The notes: generated by a model from the sequence alone, not told the origin. Numbered from the stretch's first letter, positions 48,076 through 58,857 are shown. The stretch is DNA of 64,000 nt from Flavobacterium ginsengisoli (GCF_029625315.1 NZ_CP121110.1:3233001-3297000), one strand, 5' to 3'. A program made the numbers and translations.

Positions 48076-49410
48076 TTATTTAGTAAGAGATTTTAGTTCG
48101 CCTTTCGATTTGATTAGAGATATTTCGGCAATTTTATAATTTAAAACCGCTCTTGTAAAGTTATTTTGAGCTTCAAGCGATGCATTTTCTGCGTCTAGCA
48201 AATCGGTTAAAGATGCTAAACCTTGAAGATAATTGTTTTTGGTATTGCTTAGAATTTCAGTTGCCAAACGCATATTTTCTCTCTGATTTTCAATAGTCAC
48301 AAGATTATTGTTAATCTGCGTCATTGCATTTCTATAATCTAAATCAAGAGAAAGTTTAGTGTCTTTGATATCTTCTTGTAGTTCTCTAATTTGAACATCT
48401 GCCTGTCTTACTTTAGCACGAGTTCCAAAACCAGTAAAGATTGGCACATGTAAGTTTAAAGCAATAGCTGAGAAATCTGACCAATAAACTCCTTTTTCTG
48501 GTTTTGCAAACCAAGGCATTTCTGGTCCTTGCCCGATATAATTATAACCTGCAGATAATGAAAGTGTCGGATAATAACCCGCTTCAACAGCTTTTTTATT
48601 GAATACTAAAAGCTCTTCTTGTTTTTTCAAAAGCAAATATTCTGTTCTGTTTTCAATATTTGGCTCTTGTGTTAAAGCAGCTGGTACAACTTCAAATTCT
48701 TCTTTTGGCATAACGATTTGAGTTTCTATAGGCATACCCATATAAAACTTTAATGCATTTTCCTGTAACTCAATCTGATTTTTAACCTGCTGGCGATCTG
48801 TATCAATGTTAGACATTTTTACGATAATACGATCTAAGTCAATTTTTTTAGCTAAACCGTTGTTAAACTGCCCTTGAACAATATCACGAACTTTTTGAGT
48901 ATTTACATAGTTGCTATCTAAAAGAATAAGTCTTTCTCTTTGTACATAAACTGAATAGTAGTTATTTGCAACTCTTTCAATAACTTGTTCTTCAGTTAAC
49001 TGATCATTTATTTGATAAAACTCACGTGTAGTTTTTGTCGCTCTCAAACCTGTAAAAACAGATTGATCAAATATGGCTTGAGTTAAAGAAAGTCCAGCAG
49101 TCGATGTCCATTTTTGACCAAAAGCTGCCTGAATAGTAGTTCCTGGCGCACCAAAAGCTGCTCCATCAATAACTGTTGTTTGAATTACTGGATTATAAGT
49201 AAGACTTCCGTTTGCACTAATCTGTGGTAAAGCTCTCGAACGTATTTCTTGAATTTGGTACTCACTATTTTCAATCTGAAGTTTTGCCTTTTTTGCATCA
49301 GCTTTATTTTGAAGTGCATAATTGACCGCGTCTTTCAGAGTTAAAGTAGTGGTTTGTGCGGCGGCAGATAAGCCTATTGTACACAAAACTATAAGAAAGA
49401 TTCTTTTCAT
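48076..49410 (-). CDS. TolC family outer membrane efflux channel
   Basis: This 444-residue protein has a signal peptide (MKRIFLIVLCTIGLSAAAQT) and two OEP repeats with long helices (TLTLKDAVNYALQNKADAKK, ENMRLATEILSNTKNNYLQG). It forms the outer-membrane exit duct for the RND pump. It lies 62 bases after the TetR gene, so the whole efflux operon is likely expressed from the TetR promoter. Confidence 0.92.
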   Translation of the reverse strand: MKRIFLIVLCTIGLSAAAQTTTLTLKDAVNYALQNKADAKKAKLQIENSEYQIQEIRSRALPQISANGSLTYNPVIQTTVIDGAAFGAPGTTIQAAFGQKWTSTAGLSLTQAIFDQSVFTGLRATKTTREFYQINDQLTEEQVIERVANNYYSVYVQRERLILLDSNYVNTQKVRDIVQGQFNNGLAKKIDLDRIIVKMSNIDTDRQQVKNQIELQENALKFYMGMPIETQIVMPKEEFEVVPAALTQEPNIENRTEYLLLKKQEELLVFNKKAVEAGYYPTLSLSAGYNYIGQGPEMPWFAKPEKGVYWSDFSAIALNLHVPIFTGFGTRAKVRQADVQIRELQEDIKDTKLSLDLDYRNAMTQINNNLVTIENQRENMRLATEILSNTKNNYLQGLASLTDLLDAENASLEAQNNFTRAVLNYKIAEISLIKSKGELKSLTK

Positions 49411-49472
49411 AAGTAGTTAATATTTATTTTAAAAATTTGAGATGGCATCGTCATTTTATCTTTTACAACTCT

Positions 49473-50102
49473 CTAGAATAAATGACGACAATTTGGATAA
49501 TAATTAATTTCTAATTTTTTTAATTGCTTTTCTAATTCCTCTACTCCTTTTTCAGTCGCCATTGCACGAGTATGATACTCTAAGGCTTCCAACTCTATTC
49601 TTTGCGCTTCACTTTCAGAAACCGTATTTTCGTTTATATGAAAAACCAAAGTGTAATAAAACTTAACATAAACCTCTACATTTAAGTCACTTCTATAAAG
49701 TCCCTCACGAATTCCTTTTTCAATATTATCTCTAAAACATTGTGTACACTGATCAATTTCGAAAGACAAAATGTTCTGATAAATTTCTGGATAATGTTTT
49801 TTTAACTGATAGATTGGCGAAGTGTCAATATTGTTTTTAAACATATCACGAAACATTTCTCTAATCTCAAAATTCTCATGAATAGCATTGTAATTTTTAG
49901 CAATAATAGTATCCATGATTTCGTGCACTTGGCCATGAACCAACGATGTGCTCTCTTCAATTAGAACTTCTTTGTTACAGAAATATTTGTAAATCGTTTT
50001 TTTCGAAATACACATTTCGCCCGCAATGTCGTCCATTGTAACACTCTTAAAACCAAGCTTTAAAAACAATTCGCTTGCTTTTGCTATAATCTTCTCTTTC
50101 AT
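49473..50102 (-). CDS. TetR/AcrR family regulator of the efflux operon
   Basis: This 209-residue repressor has an N-terminal HTH (LGFKSVTMDDIAGEMCISKK, TIYKYFCNKEVLIEES) and a helical ligand domain. It is the first gene of the efflux operon. A 28-bp palindrome GGAAACT-N14-AGTTTCC lies at 50137-50164 over its own promoter, and two further copies lie upstream of the YceI gene. Autoregulation and control of YceI by this repressor are therefore predicted; an effector is not known. Confidence 0.92.
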   Translation of the reverse strand: MKEKIIAKASELFLKLGFKSVTMDDIAGEMCISKKTIYKYFCNKEVLIEESTSLVHGQVHEIMDTIIAKNYNAIHENFEIREMFRDMFKNNIDTSPIYQLKKHYPEIYQNILSFEIDQCTQCFRDNIEKGIREGLYRSDLNVEVYVKFYYTLVFHINENTVSESEAQRIELEALEYHTRAMATEKGVEELEKQLKKLEINYYPNCRHLF

Positions 50103-50124
50103 TTTAAATTCTCGAATTGCCTTA

Positions 50125-50132
50125 CAAATATA
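50125..50132 (-). promoter_or_regulatory. -7 promoter element of the TetR efflux operon
   Basis: On the minus strand this reads TATATTTG (TAnnTTTG consensus). A TTTG word about 16-17 bases upstream serves as -33 and lies inside the 50137-50164 palindrome, so a bound repressor would block the promoter. Confidence 0.65.
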
Positions 50133-50136
50133 CTCT

Positions 50137-50164
50137 GGAAACTAAAATCAAAAAAATAGTTTCC
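50137..50164. promoter_or_regulatory. Predicted TetR operator at its own promoter
   Basis: GGAAACTA (50137-50144) and TAGTTTCC (50157-50164) form a perfect inverted repeat; the 7-14-7 layout GGAAACT-N14-AGTTTCC is identical to the two sites at 50778 and 50830. Confidence 0.75.
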
Positions 50165-50210
50165 GATATATTTGTAATAATTTTACATTAATTTATTGGT
50201 TTAGTAAGAT

Positions 50211-50732
50211 TTATATTGCAAACTCTAAATTTGCAATAAGTTTAATCTCTTTACCCAAAGCAGTTCCCGAAGAATGATTAAAAGAATTGAAATCTAAACC
50301 AAAGTCTTCACGTTTGATATTTCCTTTAATTTCAAAAGCCACTTTCTTTTCTCCGTTATAAATATTTTCTCCTAGAAATTCAGCATCCAATTCAACTACT
50401 CTTGTAATGTCTTTTATCGTCAAATCTCCTTTGAAGAAATTAATATTCTGATTTACTTTTTGAAATGAAGTCGATTTAAAACTTATAATGGGATGCTCAT
50501 CTTCTTCAAAAAAATCTTGAAGTTGTAAATAAGCGTCTATAGATTGGAAACTTTCATTTTTGTTATTGATATCTAATGAGAATTCGACAGAAGCGTCTTC
50601 AATCTCATTGTCTTCAATATTCACATACCCATCAAATTTATTTGCATCTCCTCCCAAATAAGCAGTTCTTGATCGTCTCATTTTCAATAAAACATCTGAC
50701 TGACTAGAATCTAAAGTCCATTTTGTTTTCAT
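50211..50732 (-). CDS. YceI family protein
   Basis: This 173-residue protein is a lipocalin-like YceI domain (TKWTLDSSQSDVLLKMRRSR, HPIISFKSTSFQKVNQ, DLTIKDITRVVELDAEFLGE) that in other members binds polyisoprenoid or similar hydrophobic molecules. No signal peptide is seen, unlike many members, so it may be cytoplasmic. Two predicted TetR operators sit in its upstream region, linking it to the efflux operon. Confidence 0.9.
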   Translation of the reverse strand: MKTKWTLDSSQSDVLLKMRRSRTAYLGGDANKFDGYVNIEDNEIEDASVEFSLDINNKNESFQSIDAYLQLQDFFEEDEHPIISFKSTSFQKVNQNINFFKGDLTIKDITRVVELDAEFLGENIYNGEKKVAFEIKGNIKREDFGLDFNSFNHSSGTALGKEIKLIANLEFAI

Positions 50733-50777
50733 AAATACTTGATTTAATTGAGTTTATAAATCTTTAAAACTCTAAAT

Positions 50778-50805
50778 GGAAACTTTTACAGTGTTCTGAG
50801 TTTCC
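50778..50805. promoter_or_regulatory. Predicted TetR operator in the YceI 5' leader
   Basis: GGAAACT (50778-50784) and AGTTTCC (50799-50805) are separated by 14 bases. The site lies between the YceI -7 element and the start codon, about 46 bases before the ATG. Confidence 0.72.
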
Positions 50806-50817
50806 ATTTTAACGCTG

Positions 50818-50825
50818 CAAATATA
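50818..50825 (-). promoter_or_regulatory. -7 promoter element of the YceI gene
   Basis: The minus strand reads TATATTTG, and a TTTG word lies about 19 bases upstream, inside the 50830-50857 operator. Confidence 0.65.
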
Positions 50826-50829
50826 GACA

Positions 50830-50857
50830 GGAAACTCTGAATACCAAAAAAGTTTCC
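50830..50857. promoter_or_regulatory. Predicted TetR operator over the YceI promoter
   Basis: GGAAACT (50830-50836) and AGTTTCC (50851-50857) with 14 bases between them. It covers the -33/-7 spacer, as the site at 50137 does for the TetR promoter. Confidence 0.75.
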
Positions 50858-51052
50858 AAGTTTTTTACAAAAAATTTTAATCAGATCAAATCCAGTGTTT
50901 TTACAACGATTCATAACTGTTAAAAATCGTCGTTTATCTATAACTATCTGACAATGTAGATTTAATACTGCTATTTGTTAAAATAATACTACAAATCTTA
51001 CAGCAATACGTATAATTTTAGCGCAACTATTTAACCCTAAAAATTTTACATT

Positions 51053-52566
51053 ATGAGAAAAAAATTACTTTACTTCTATTCTGCATTTTCGGTATCTCCC
51101 AGATAAATGCGCAGATTTTGTATGATAATGGCCCAATAGACAACAATCCAAGTTTTAGCCTTGACGGAAGAAAATGGGATCATACCAATCTTACCTACTT
51201 TTTTGAAAATGGGACAAATGATATTGCAGGAACAGATGAAAAAACTGCTTTAGTCCAAGCAATGCAAGTATGGTCAAGTGTTACAAGTTTGACTTTTACA
51301 GAGGTTACGAGTGCAGCAAACGCCGATATTGTCATTAAATGGGCCGTTGGAGATCATGGAGATGGAGCTCCTTTTGATGCAGTAAATGGTGTTTTAGCGC
51401 ATGCTTTTTTCCCTCCACCAAACGGAGCATATGCTGGAGACTTACATTTTGACGACTCTGAAACTTGGACAACAAGCGTACAATACACATCTTCGCAGCC
51501 TATAGATTTAGTTACAGTCGCCATTCATGAATTAGGACATTCATTAGGATTACAACATAGCAATGTACCAGGAGCAATCATGTATGCGTATTATAATGGA
51601 TCGCAACGAACATTGTCAACCGATGATATTCAAGCTATTAGTGCAGTTTACCCTAAAATTTATAGTTTATATGGAGGTAATCCCGTTTGTGGTTCGCCAT
51701 CTCAAACTTTTGTTGGCCTGACTCCTTCTCCTCCTGCTGGAAGTTCTATAGTTTGGAGCACATCGCCGAATCTTACAATTGCTATGACTTTACCTCCAAA
51801 TACACCAAATACCGCACAAATAAATGTACAAAGCACTGTAGGAAATACTTACCAAACAGGAACAGTAACAGCAACGATCAACGGAGTTCAAACCATAACA
51901 AGAACTGTAGATATAGGAGAAAAACCTCTTTATTTTGGCACAAAGAAAACCGCTACAACTGATTATACCGAGTATTGCGACAATACATACCATTATGTTC
52001 CTATAGACATTGTTAATTCAGATAATACAGTAAGTTATAATTACACATTTGGAAATTTCTCTACTGGAATTAGCAATCCCGGAATTACTTATACTCAAAT
52101 CAATTCTAAAAGATATCTTTTCAAAATCCCATTAAACAAAATTCCATCTGGAACTTATCCTGTTTTTAGTTTCTCTGTTACTACCAATACAACTTGCACT
52201 GGTGTTCCGTACACAATTTACGGACAAGTGGTAACCTTAAGTTCTTGCAATGGTACATTTGCGGCAAAAACAACTGCAGAAACTTCAGCAATAGAAACGT
52301 CTGCAATACAATCTGAAGATCGTGTCACTATTTACCCAAATCCTGCGACAAATATTTTAAACATTTCTGTTAGTAATTCAAAAAACAATATTGCTAATGC
52401 TAAAATTATTGGTAAACTATATGATTTAAATGGCAGTGAGCTGACACAAATTTCTATTTTAAGCAATACAGCTTCGCTCGATGTAAGCAAATTCAAAAAA
52501 GGAATTTATATTTTAAAAGTTGACATTAACGGCGAAATTGAAAGCCATCAAATTATCATTCAATAA
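51053..52566 (+). CDS. Matrixin-type metalloprotease with T9SS sorting domain, frameshifted
   Basis: The restored protein is about 504 residues. Starting at 51053 and adding one A to the seven-A run (51058-51064) gives the signal peptide MRKKITLLLFCIFGISQINA. The zinc protease motif is AIHELGHSLGLQHS (HExxHxxGxxH) with the following Met in AIMYAYYN. A beta-rich middle and a C-terminal type A T9SS signal (VTIYPNPATNILNISVSN, GIYILKVDINGEI) follow, so the protein should be secreted through the type IX system. Confidence 0.88.
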
Positions 52567-52679
52567 TATCCCGAAAAGACGCCTTCAAATTCTGAAGGTG
52601 TTTTTTTTCTTAAGATTATCTCCCAAAAAGAATCTTGATTAAGATTTTCATTTCAATCTCATAATTCATATTTGAATTG

Positions 52680-52687
52680 TATCTTTG
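52680..52687 (+). promoter_or_regulatory. -7 promoter element before the polyprenyl synthetase
   Basis: TATCTTTG lies 23 bases before the ATG at 52711, which supports that start over 52672. Confidence 0.6.
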
Positions 52688-52710
52688 GGGCACGAAATCA
52701 GAAATTCATT

Positions 52711-53685
52711 ATGCACGATATAAGTCAGTACCAAGATTTTTTCATCAATTATCTAGAAAGCCAAAACATACATAAAGAGCCTAAAAATCTTTACGAACCT
52801 ATAGAATATATTTTAGGACTTGGCGGAAAACGTATACGTCCGGTTTTAACTTTAATGGCAGCCGAGGTTTTTGATACTGATTATTTAATTGCACTTCCCG
52901 CAGCAATGGCGGTTGAAGTTTTTCATAACTTCTCGTTAGTTCATGATGACATTATGGATGATGCGCCTTTAAGAAGAGGTCAAGTTACAGTTCATGAAAA
53001 ATGGGATTTAAACACTGGTATTCTTTCTGGAGATGCAATGCTAATTTTAGCGTATCAATATTTTGAACAATACGAACCAATAGTTTTTAGAAATCTTGCA
53101 AAATTATTCAGCAAAACAGCACTTGAAGTTTGCGAAGGTCAACAATGGGATGTAGATTTTGAAACACGTAAAGACGTTACAATTTCTCAATATCTTAAAA
53201 TGATTGAATATAAAACTGCGGTTTTGGTTGCCGCTGCCATGAAAATGGGTGCAATTGTAGCTAAAACTTCTGAAAAAGAAGCCGATTTAATTTACGATTT
53301 CGGATTAAATTTAGGATTGGCTTTTCAACTTCAAGATGATTACTTGGACGCTTTTGGAGATCCTGAAACTTTTGGAAAACAAGTTGGCGGAGATATTATA
53401 GAGAATAAAAAAACGTATTTATATCTAAAAGCCTTGGAGTTTTCTTCTAAAGAAAAAGCTTCAGAATTAGAACAATTATTTACTTTACAATTAGAAGATA
53501 ATTCAGAAAAAATAGAAACTGCCAAGACTATTTTTAATGAATCTGGAGCATCAAAAGCTACTCAAGAAGCAATCGAAATGTACACTTTTAAAGCTTTTGA
53601 AACTTTAGAAAAAATGGATATAAATACAGAAAAGAAAGATGTTTTGAGAACTTTTGGCGAAAATTTAATGGGACGAAAAGTCTAG
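52711..53685 (+). CDS. Polyprenyl synthetase family protein
   Basis: This 324-residue trans-prenyltransferase has the first Asp-rich motif in SLVHDDIMDDAPLRRG and the second in AFQLQDDYLDAFGD, which bind Mg-diphosphate substrates. It makes medium-chain isoprenoid diphosphates used for quinones or lipid carriers. The start at 52711 is chosen because the promoter word TATCTTTG lies just upstream at 52680. Length and motifs are normal. Confidence 0.92.
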   Translation: MHDISQYQDFFINYLESQNIHKEPKNLYEPIEYILGLGGKRIRPVLTLMAAEVFDTDYLIALPAAMAVEVFHNFSLVHDDIMDDAPLRRGQVTVHEKWDLNTGILSGDAMLILAYQYFEQYEPIVFRNLAKLFSKTALEVCEGQQWDVDFETRKDVTISQYLKMIEYKTAVLVAAAMKMGAIVAKTSEKEADLIYDFGLNLGLAFQLQDDYLDAFGDPETFGKQVGGDIIENKKTYLYLKALEFSSKEKASELEQLFTLQLEDNSEKIETAKTIFNESGASKATQEAIEMYTFKAFETLEKMDINTEKKDVLRTFGENLMGRKV

Positions 53686-53751
53686 TTTTCAGCATTCAGT
53701 GTCAGTATTCAGTAAAAAACCTACAATCATCAATCTAAAATCAAAAATATC

Positions 53752-54105
53752 ATGTTTGTAGCACCGGTAAATACAGAATCTTTGTTAGCACAAGCGCAAG
53801 CAGAGACTTTATATTTGAATCTTATTGAGCAGATTAATAAGGATTTTAATTTGGCAAATGAAGGAATTGATTTTCCGTTAAGCATTTCGCCTGACGAATT
53901 AAAAATTCAGCTTCACGAAAAAATCTATCGAATGATTCAGTATAAATTTGCTGAATATTTAAATCTATTATACATCATTGACGTTCCTGAAAACGAAATC
54001 AAACAGCTCGACGGATCTGATTTAGTTATTCTTGCTGAACAAGTTGTCTTTCTGATTTTAAAAAGAGAATGGCAGAAGGTTTGGTTTAGGAATTATTATA
54101 AATAA
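53752..54105 (+). CDS. Conserved hypothetical protein
   Basis: This 117-residue protein is mostly helical with no signal peptide or membrane segment (NTESLLAQAQAETLYLNLIE, IYRMIQYKFAEYLNLLYIID). It follows the polyprenyl synthetase gene by 66 bases on the same strand. I do not recognise a named family. Confidence 0.65.
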   Translation: MFVAPVNTESLLAQAQAETLYLNLIEQINKDFNLANEGIDFPLSISPDELKIQLHEKIYRMIQYKFAEYLNLLYIIDVPENEIKQLDGSDLVILAEQVVFLILKREWQKVWFRNYYK

Positions 54106-54178
54106 GGTTCTTTTTTCAAACGCATTATTTCTTTTATTTAAAAAAAGAATAATATTTGTCAGATAATTTCCTAAATCT

Positions 54179-55303
54179 ATGAGAAAAATTACGCTGATTT
54201 TATCTTTCTTTCTTTTTCTAATAATATCCTGTTCTTCAGAAGATTCTCCTGTCACACCAGAAAAACCAACTCCTGAAGAAACAAAACCTTTAACTGCAAC
54301 TTTCACACAAGTTGATGTTGCCGTTTATGGCGCAAAAACAGGCTCAGTAACCATTACTCCTGCTGGAGGAACTCCACCTTATACCATTACACCATTACAA
54401 ACAGAATTGGCTGCTGGAGATTATACTTTTACCATAAAAGACAGTAAAGGACTAACAACAACTGTAACGGCAAAAATTTTACAGCCTAAAGCCACGCTTC
54501 CAGAATCGTCTTTACTTAGACCTGCTGTTAAAAACATCAATAAAAATACTGTAGCTTCAAAAACGAAAGCAGTTACAAAACATTTAGTTCAATCAATTCA
54601 ATACAAAAAAAGCGATTATAAAATTGACGAAACTTCAGATTACTCATTAACTGATAATTTATATTCTGATAATGAAAATACCCTTAACACAAATACACCT
54701 AAAGGAGACGTTAGAAATTATATTTATAATAATGCAGGACAATTAACTCAAATTGAAATTCAAAAAGGTCCAGAATCAATGGGGTCTTCTGGAATTGAAT
54801 TTTCTTATGAATATGACAGCAATGGAAATGTCATAAACAACAGCACTCCATACACATATGAAAATGGTTTAATTACTAAAGTTTTAATTGATAATTATTT
54901 AACTGTCTACAACTATGATTCTGAGCAAAGAGTCACTAAACGAACAGGAAAATTAAATGCGTCTACTTTTGAATATACTGATACTGAAGTTAAAGAAACC
55001 CGATATGAAATTATTGAATCATTAGGCGAAGTTGCCAATGGAAGAGTTATTCTCACAAAATACGATAAAACAAAGGCTGGTATCTATAATAACGAACCGT
55101 ATTATAAAATCGCTACTACTTTTTCATCTTTATTAGGCCAGACATTGCCAAATCCTTATCTACATATTATTGAACAATCTATAGTTGACAATGGTATTAC
55201 GCAAAAAACACAATCGTTCAAATATTTTTATGATGCAGAAGGTTATTTGATAAAAGTAGATGATGGCGAGTTTGTAACCATTTACATTTATCAGCAAATC
55301 TAG
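54179..55303 (+). CDS. Lipoprotein with SprB-like repeat and YD/RHS-like tail
   Basis: This 374-residue lipoprotein (LILSFFLFLIISCSSEDSPV) has a Pro/Glu/Thr linker, then one SprB-type beta repeat (GAKTGSVTITPAGGTPPYTI, LAAGDYTFTIKDSKG). A C-terminal part with repeated Tyr-Asn/Asp units (YIYNNAGQLTQIEI, FSYEYDSNGNVINN, VYNYDSEQRVTKR) recalls RHS/YD repeats. It is likely surface-exposed. The function is unknown. Confidence 0.7.
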   Translation: MRKITLILSFFLFLIISCSSEDSPVTPEKPTPEETKPLTATFTQVDVAVYGAKTGSVTITPAGGTPPYTITPLQTELAAGDYTFTIKDSKGLTTTVTAKILQPKATLPESSLLRPAVKNINKNTVASKTKAVTKHLVQSIQYKKSDYKIDETSDYSLTDNLYSDNENTLNTNTPKGDVRNYIYNNAGQLTQIEIQKGPESMGSSGIEFSYEYDSNGNVINNSTPYTYENGLITKVLIDNYLTVYNYDSEQRVTKRTGKLNASTFEYTDTEVKETRYEIIESLGEVANGRVILTKYDKTKAGIYNNEPYYKIATTFSSLLGQTLPNPYLHIIEQSIVDNGITQKTQSFKYFYDAEGYLIKVDDGEFVTIYIYQQI

Positions 55304-55327
55304 AAAATAGAATTTTAGTAACTTAGA

Positions 55328-55879
55328 TTAAAAATATACCCTCACAAAAGGCATAAATCCAGAACCGTAAAGGCTTTTATTAGGATTATATAAAACGTCA
55401 TAACGAGCACCAATTGTTACGTTTTTTGTTCTATAACCTGCTCCAAGATACAAAGCAGTATTCCAGTAACTATCTGAATACGATGGGAAATTGTAGGTGG
55501 CTTCATATTGGGTATCAACTCTTACTTGTTCCAATTCAGCTGATAACTGGATTTCCGGAATAGGATTTACTAGACCAATAAGACTACCTCCCCAAACGAA
55601 AGATTCGTAATAATTTTTTTGATATAAATAACCAAATTGAAGGCCTGCTCCTACAGCTACAATTTCGTTGATATTGTAAATAGCGCTTGGCATTACAGAA
55701 ACATTAGTATATCCTGAACCAAATCCGAGACCTAATCCACCTCCAAACTGAACCTTATCCCAAAAATGGTTACTGTTGTCTATAACATATTTTTGTTGTG
55801 CAATACTATAACTTGAAAATAAGACGGCCAAAATCACAAAAAAATATCTGCAATCGATTGAAAATTGAATTTTATTCAT
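55328..55879 (-). CDS. Outer membrane beta-barrel-like protein
   Basis: This 183-residue exported protein (YFFVILAVLFSSYSIAQQ) has alternating amphipathic strands (QFGGGLGLGFGSGYTNVSVM, AVGAGLQFGYLYQKNYYE) and ends in FMPFVRVYF, a C-terminal aromatic typical of outer-membrane barrels. It is convergent with the lipoprotein gene. The function is unknown. Confidence 0.7.
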   Translation of the reverse strand: MNKIQFSIDCRYFFVILAVLFSSYSIAQQKYVIDNSNHFWDKVQFGGGLGLGFGSGYTNVSVMPSAIYNINEIVAVGAGLQFGYLYQKNYYESFVWGGSLIGLVNPIPEIQLSAELEQVRVDTQYEATYNFPSYSDSYWNTALYLGAGYRTKNVTIGARYDVLYNPNKSLYGSGFMPFVRVYF

Positions 55880-55951
55880 AGTTAACGTTTATTTTAACAA
55901 ATTTTTACGTAAAAGTACGTAAAAAAAAGATTTAAATAAATGTGATTGTTG

Positions 55952-55959
55952 TACTTTTG
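55952..55959 (+). promoter_or_regulatory. -7 promoter element before sucA
   Basis: TACTTTTG fits TAnnTTTG and lies 36 bases before the ATG at 55996, supporting that start over 55942. Confidence 0.55.
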
Positions 55960-55995
55960 CCTTTCTATATAACAAAAAGTATATTCACTCATATT

Positions 55996-58771
55996 ATGGA
56001 TAGGTTTTCATTTTTAAACGCAGCGCATACCGAGTTTTTTGCACAATTATACGATCAATATTTAGTAAACCCAGACAGCGTTGAGCCTAGCTGGAGAAGT
56101 TTTTTTCAAGGTTTTGACTTTGGACAAACAACTTATAACGACGAAAACCCTGTGCAAACTATCGTTGAGTACGTGACTAGCGATAACGCAGACTGTAGTT
56201 TGGTTTCAGAAAAACTGCAAAAAGAATTCAATGTACTAAAATTAATTGACGGATACCGTACGCGCGGGCATTTATTCACAAAAACAAATCCTGTTCGTGA
56301 CCGTAGAACTTCATCTCCGACCTTGGATATTGAAAACTTCGGATTATCTGCAGCAGACCTTTCAACTGTTTTTGATGCTCGCACAAACAATTGGCATGGC
56401 GCCATCTTCTTTACAAGATATCGTAAATCGTCTTAAAGCTATTTACTGCCAGCATATCGGTATTGAATATATGTATATTAGAAATCCTGGCGTTGTAAAA
56501 TGGATTCAGGATAAATTGGCTGTCAATGTTAATCAGCCTAATTTCTCTACAGAAGAAAAGAAAACAATCTTAAATAAATTAAACGAAGCTGTTTCTTTTG
56601 AGAATTTCCTTCATACTAAATATGTTGGACAAAAACGTTTCTCATTAGAAGGTGGAGAATCTATCATACCAGCTTTAGATGCTTTGATCGAGCAAGTTGC
56701 TGAAAAAGGTGTTGAACAATTCGTAATGGGAATGGCTCACCGTGGTCGTTTGAACGTTTTGGCAAACATCTTCGGAAAATCGACTCAAGATATCTTTGGT
56801 GAGTTTGACGGAAAAGATTACGATCAAGAATATTTTGACGGTGACGTAAAATACCATTTAGGTCTTACTGCCGACAAAAAAACAAGATCTGGAAAAAGCA
56901 TCAACATCAATTTAGCACCAAACCCTTCTCACTTAGAAACTGTTGGAGCTGTAATTGAAGGTATTACAAGAGCTAAACAAGATAAATACTATGCTGATGA
57001 TTTCTCTAAAGTATTGCCAATCGCAGTACACGGAGATGCTGCAATCGCAGGTCAAGGTATTTTATATGAAATCATTCAAATGGCTCAACTTGATGGTTAC
57101 AAAACTGGAGGAACAATCCATATTGTAATCAACAACCAAGTTGGATTTACAACAAACTACTTAGACGCTCGTTCTTCTACTTATTGTACAGACGTTGCTA
57201 AAGTAACTTTATCTCCAGTATTACACGTAAATGCTGATGATGCAGAAGCTGTTGTACACGCTGTATCTTTTGCATTAGATTACAGAATGCAATTTGGACG
57301 TGACGTATTTATTGATTTATTAGGTTATAGAAAATACGGACACAACGAAGGTGACGAACCTCGTTTTACACAACCTGTTTTATACAAAATCATTGCTAAG
57401 CATAAAAATCCAAGAGACATCTACGCAGATAAATTACTTTCTGACGGCGTAATCGATGCTTCTTATGTTAATGCTTTAGAAAAAGAATATAAAGCTAGAT
57501 TAGAAGAAAACTTAGAAGCTTCTCGTAAAAAAGACTTAACAATCATTACTCCATTCATGAAAAACGAATGGGACGGATTTGTTCAGGTAACAGATACGCA
57601 AATGCTTCAAAAAGTGGATACTACTTTTGCTAAAGAAGGATTAGATTCTATAATCAATACAATCTCAACTTTACCATCAGATAAAAAATTCATCAACAAA
57701 ATCAGTAAAATTGTTACAGATAGAAAAGCTGGTTACGATAACAATACTATAGATTGGGGAACTGCAGAAGCATTGGCTTACGGTTCACTTTTAACAGAAG
57801 GATTTGATGTTCGTATTTCTGGACAAGACGTTGAGCGTGGTACATTCTCTCACCGTCACGCTGTTGTAAAAGTAGAAGATTCTGAAGAAGAAGTAATTTT
57901 ATTAAATGCTATTGAAAACAAAAAAGGAAACTTTGGCGTATTCAACTCGCTTTTATCAGAATATGGTGTTTTAGGTTTTGATTATGGATATGCATTAGCA
58001 AACCCAAAAGCATTAACAATTTGGGAAGCACAATTTGGAGATTTCTCTAACGGAGCTCAAATTATGATTGACCAATACATTTCTTGTGGCGAAGATAAAT
58101 GGAACAACCAAAATGGTATTGTGATGTTATTGCCTCACGGATATGAAGGACAAGGTGCAGAACACTCTTCTGCAAGAATGGAGCGTTATTTACAACTTTG
58201 TGCAAGACACAACATGTATGTTGCAGATTGTACAACGCCAGCTAACTTCTTCCACTTGTTAAGAAGACAAATGAAAACGAATTTCCGTAAACCTTTGGTA
58301 GTTTTCTCTCCAAAAAGTTTATTGCGTGATCCAAGATGTGTATCTACAGTTGAAGAAATCGCAAGCGGAAGTTTCCAAGAAACAATTGATGACAACACAG
58401 TAGATAAAAAAGGTGTAAAAACTTTAGTTTTTGTTACAGGTAAATTCTACTATGATATTGTAGCAGAAAGAGAAAACAACGGAAGAAATGATGTTGCAGT
58501 GGTTCGTATCGAACAATTATTCCCTTTCCCTGTAGATCAAATCAAAGAAATTATTGCACAATATCCAAATGCTGATGATTATGTTTGGGCGCAAGAAGAA
58601 CCTAAAAACATGGGAGCTTACAGCTTTATGTTAATGAATTTTGATCTTGTAAAATGGAGATTGGCTTCATTAAAAGCATATTCTGCTCCAGCATCTGGAA
58701 GTTACACACGTGCAAAACGTCGTCATGCAGATGCTATTAGAATGGTATTCGATAAAAACTTATTTAGATAA
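55996..58771 (+). CDS. sucA: 2-oxoglutarate dehydrogenase E1 component, frameshifted
   Basis: The restored protein is about 924 residues, as expected for the thiamine-dependent E1 of the TCA-cycle complex. Visible features are FLNAAHTEFFAQLYDQYLVN at the start, FVMGMAHRGRLNVLANIFGK, GDAAIAGQG (thiamine diphosphate/Mg site), and LLPHGYEGQGAEHSSARMER. The frame breaks at 56376-56382 (TTTGATGCTCGCACAA). Removing one base gives TVFDAAQTIGMAPSSLQDIV. Being an essential-pathway gene, it is unlikely to be truly broken. sucB follows 86 bases downstream. Confidence 0.95.
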
Positions 58772-58857
58772 TTAAAAAAATAATTGTTTCAAGTTTAAAG
58801 TTTCATGTTACACAAAGCCTGAAACTTTAAACTGACTAAACTTTAAACAAAAACAAG

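Larger units (their letters stand above)
50733..51052. promoter_or_regulatory. Divergent regulatory region, YceI and matrixin genes
   Basis: No gene is seen in these 320 bases. They hold two predicted TetR operators (50778-50805, 50830-50857), the minus-strand -7 element TATATTTG (50818-50825), and AT-rich sequence before the matrixin gene. Confidence 0.7.
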
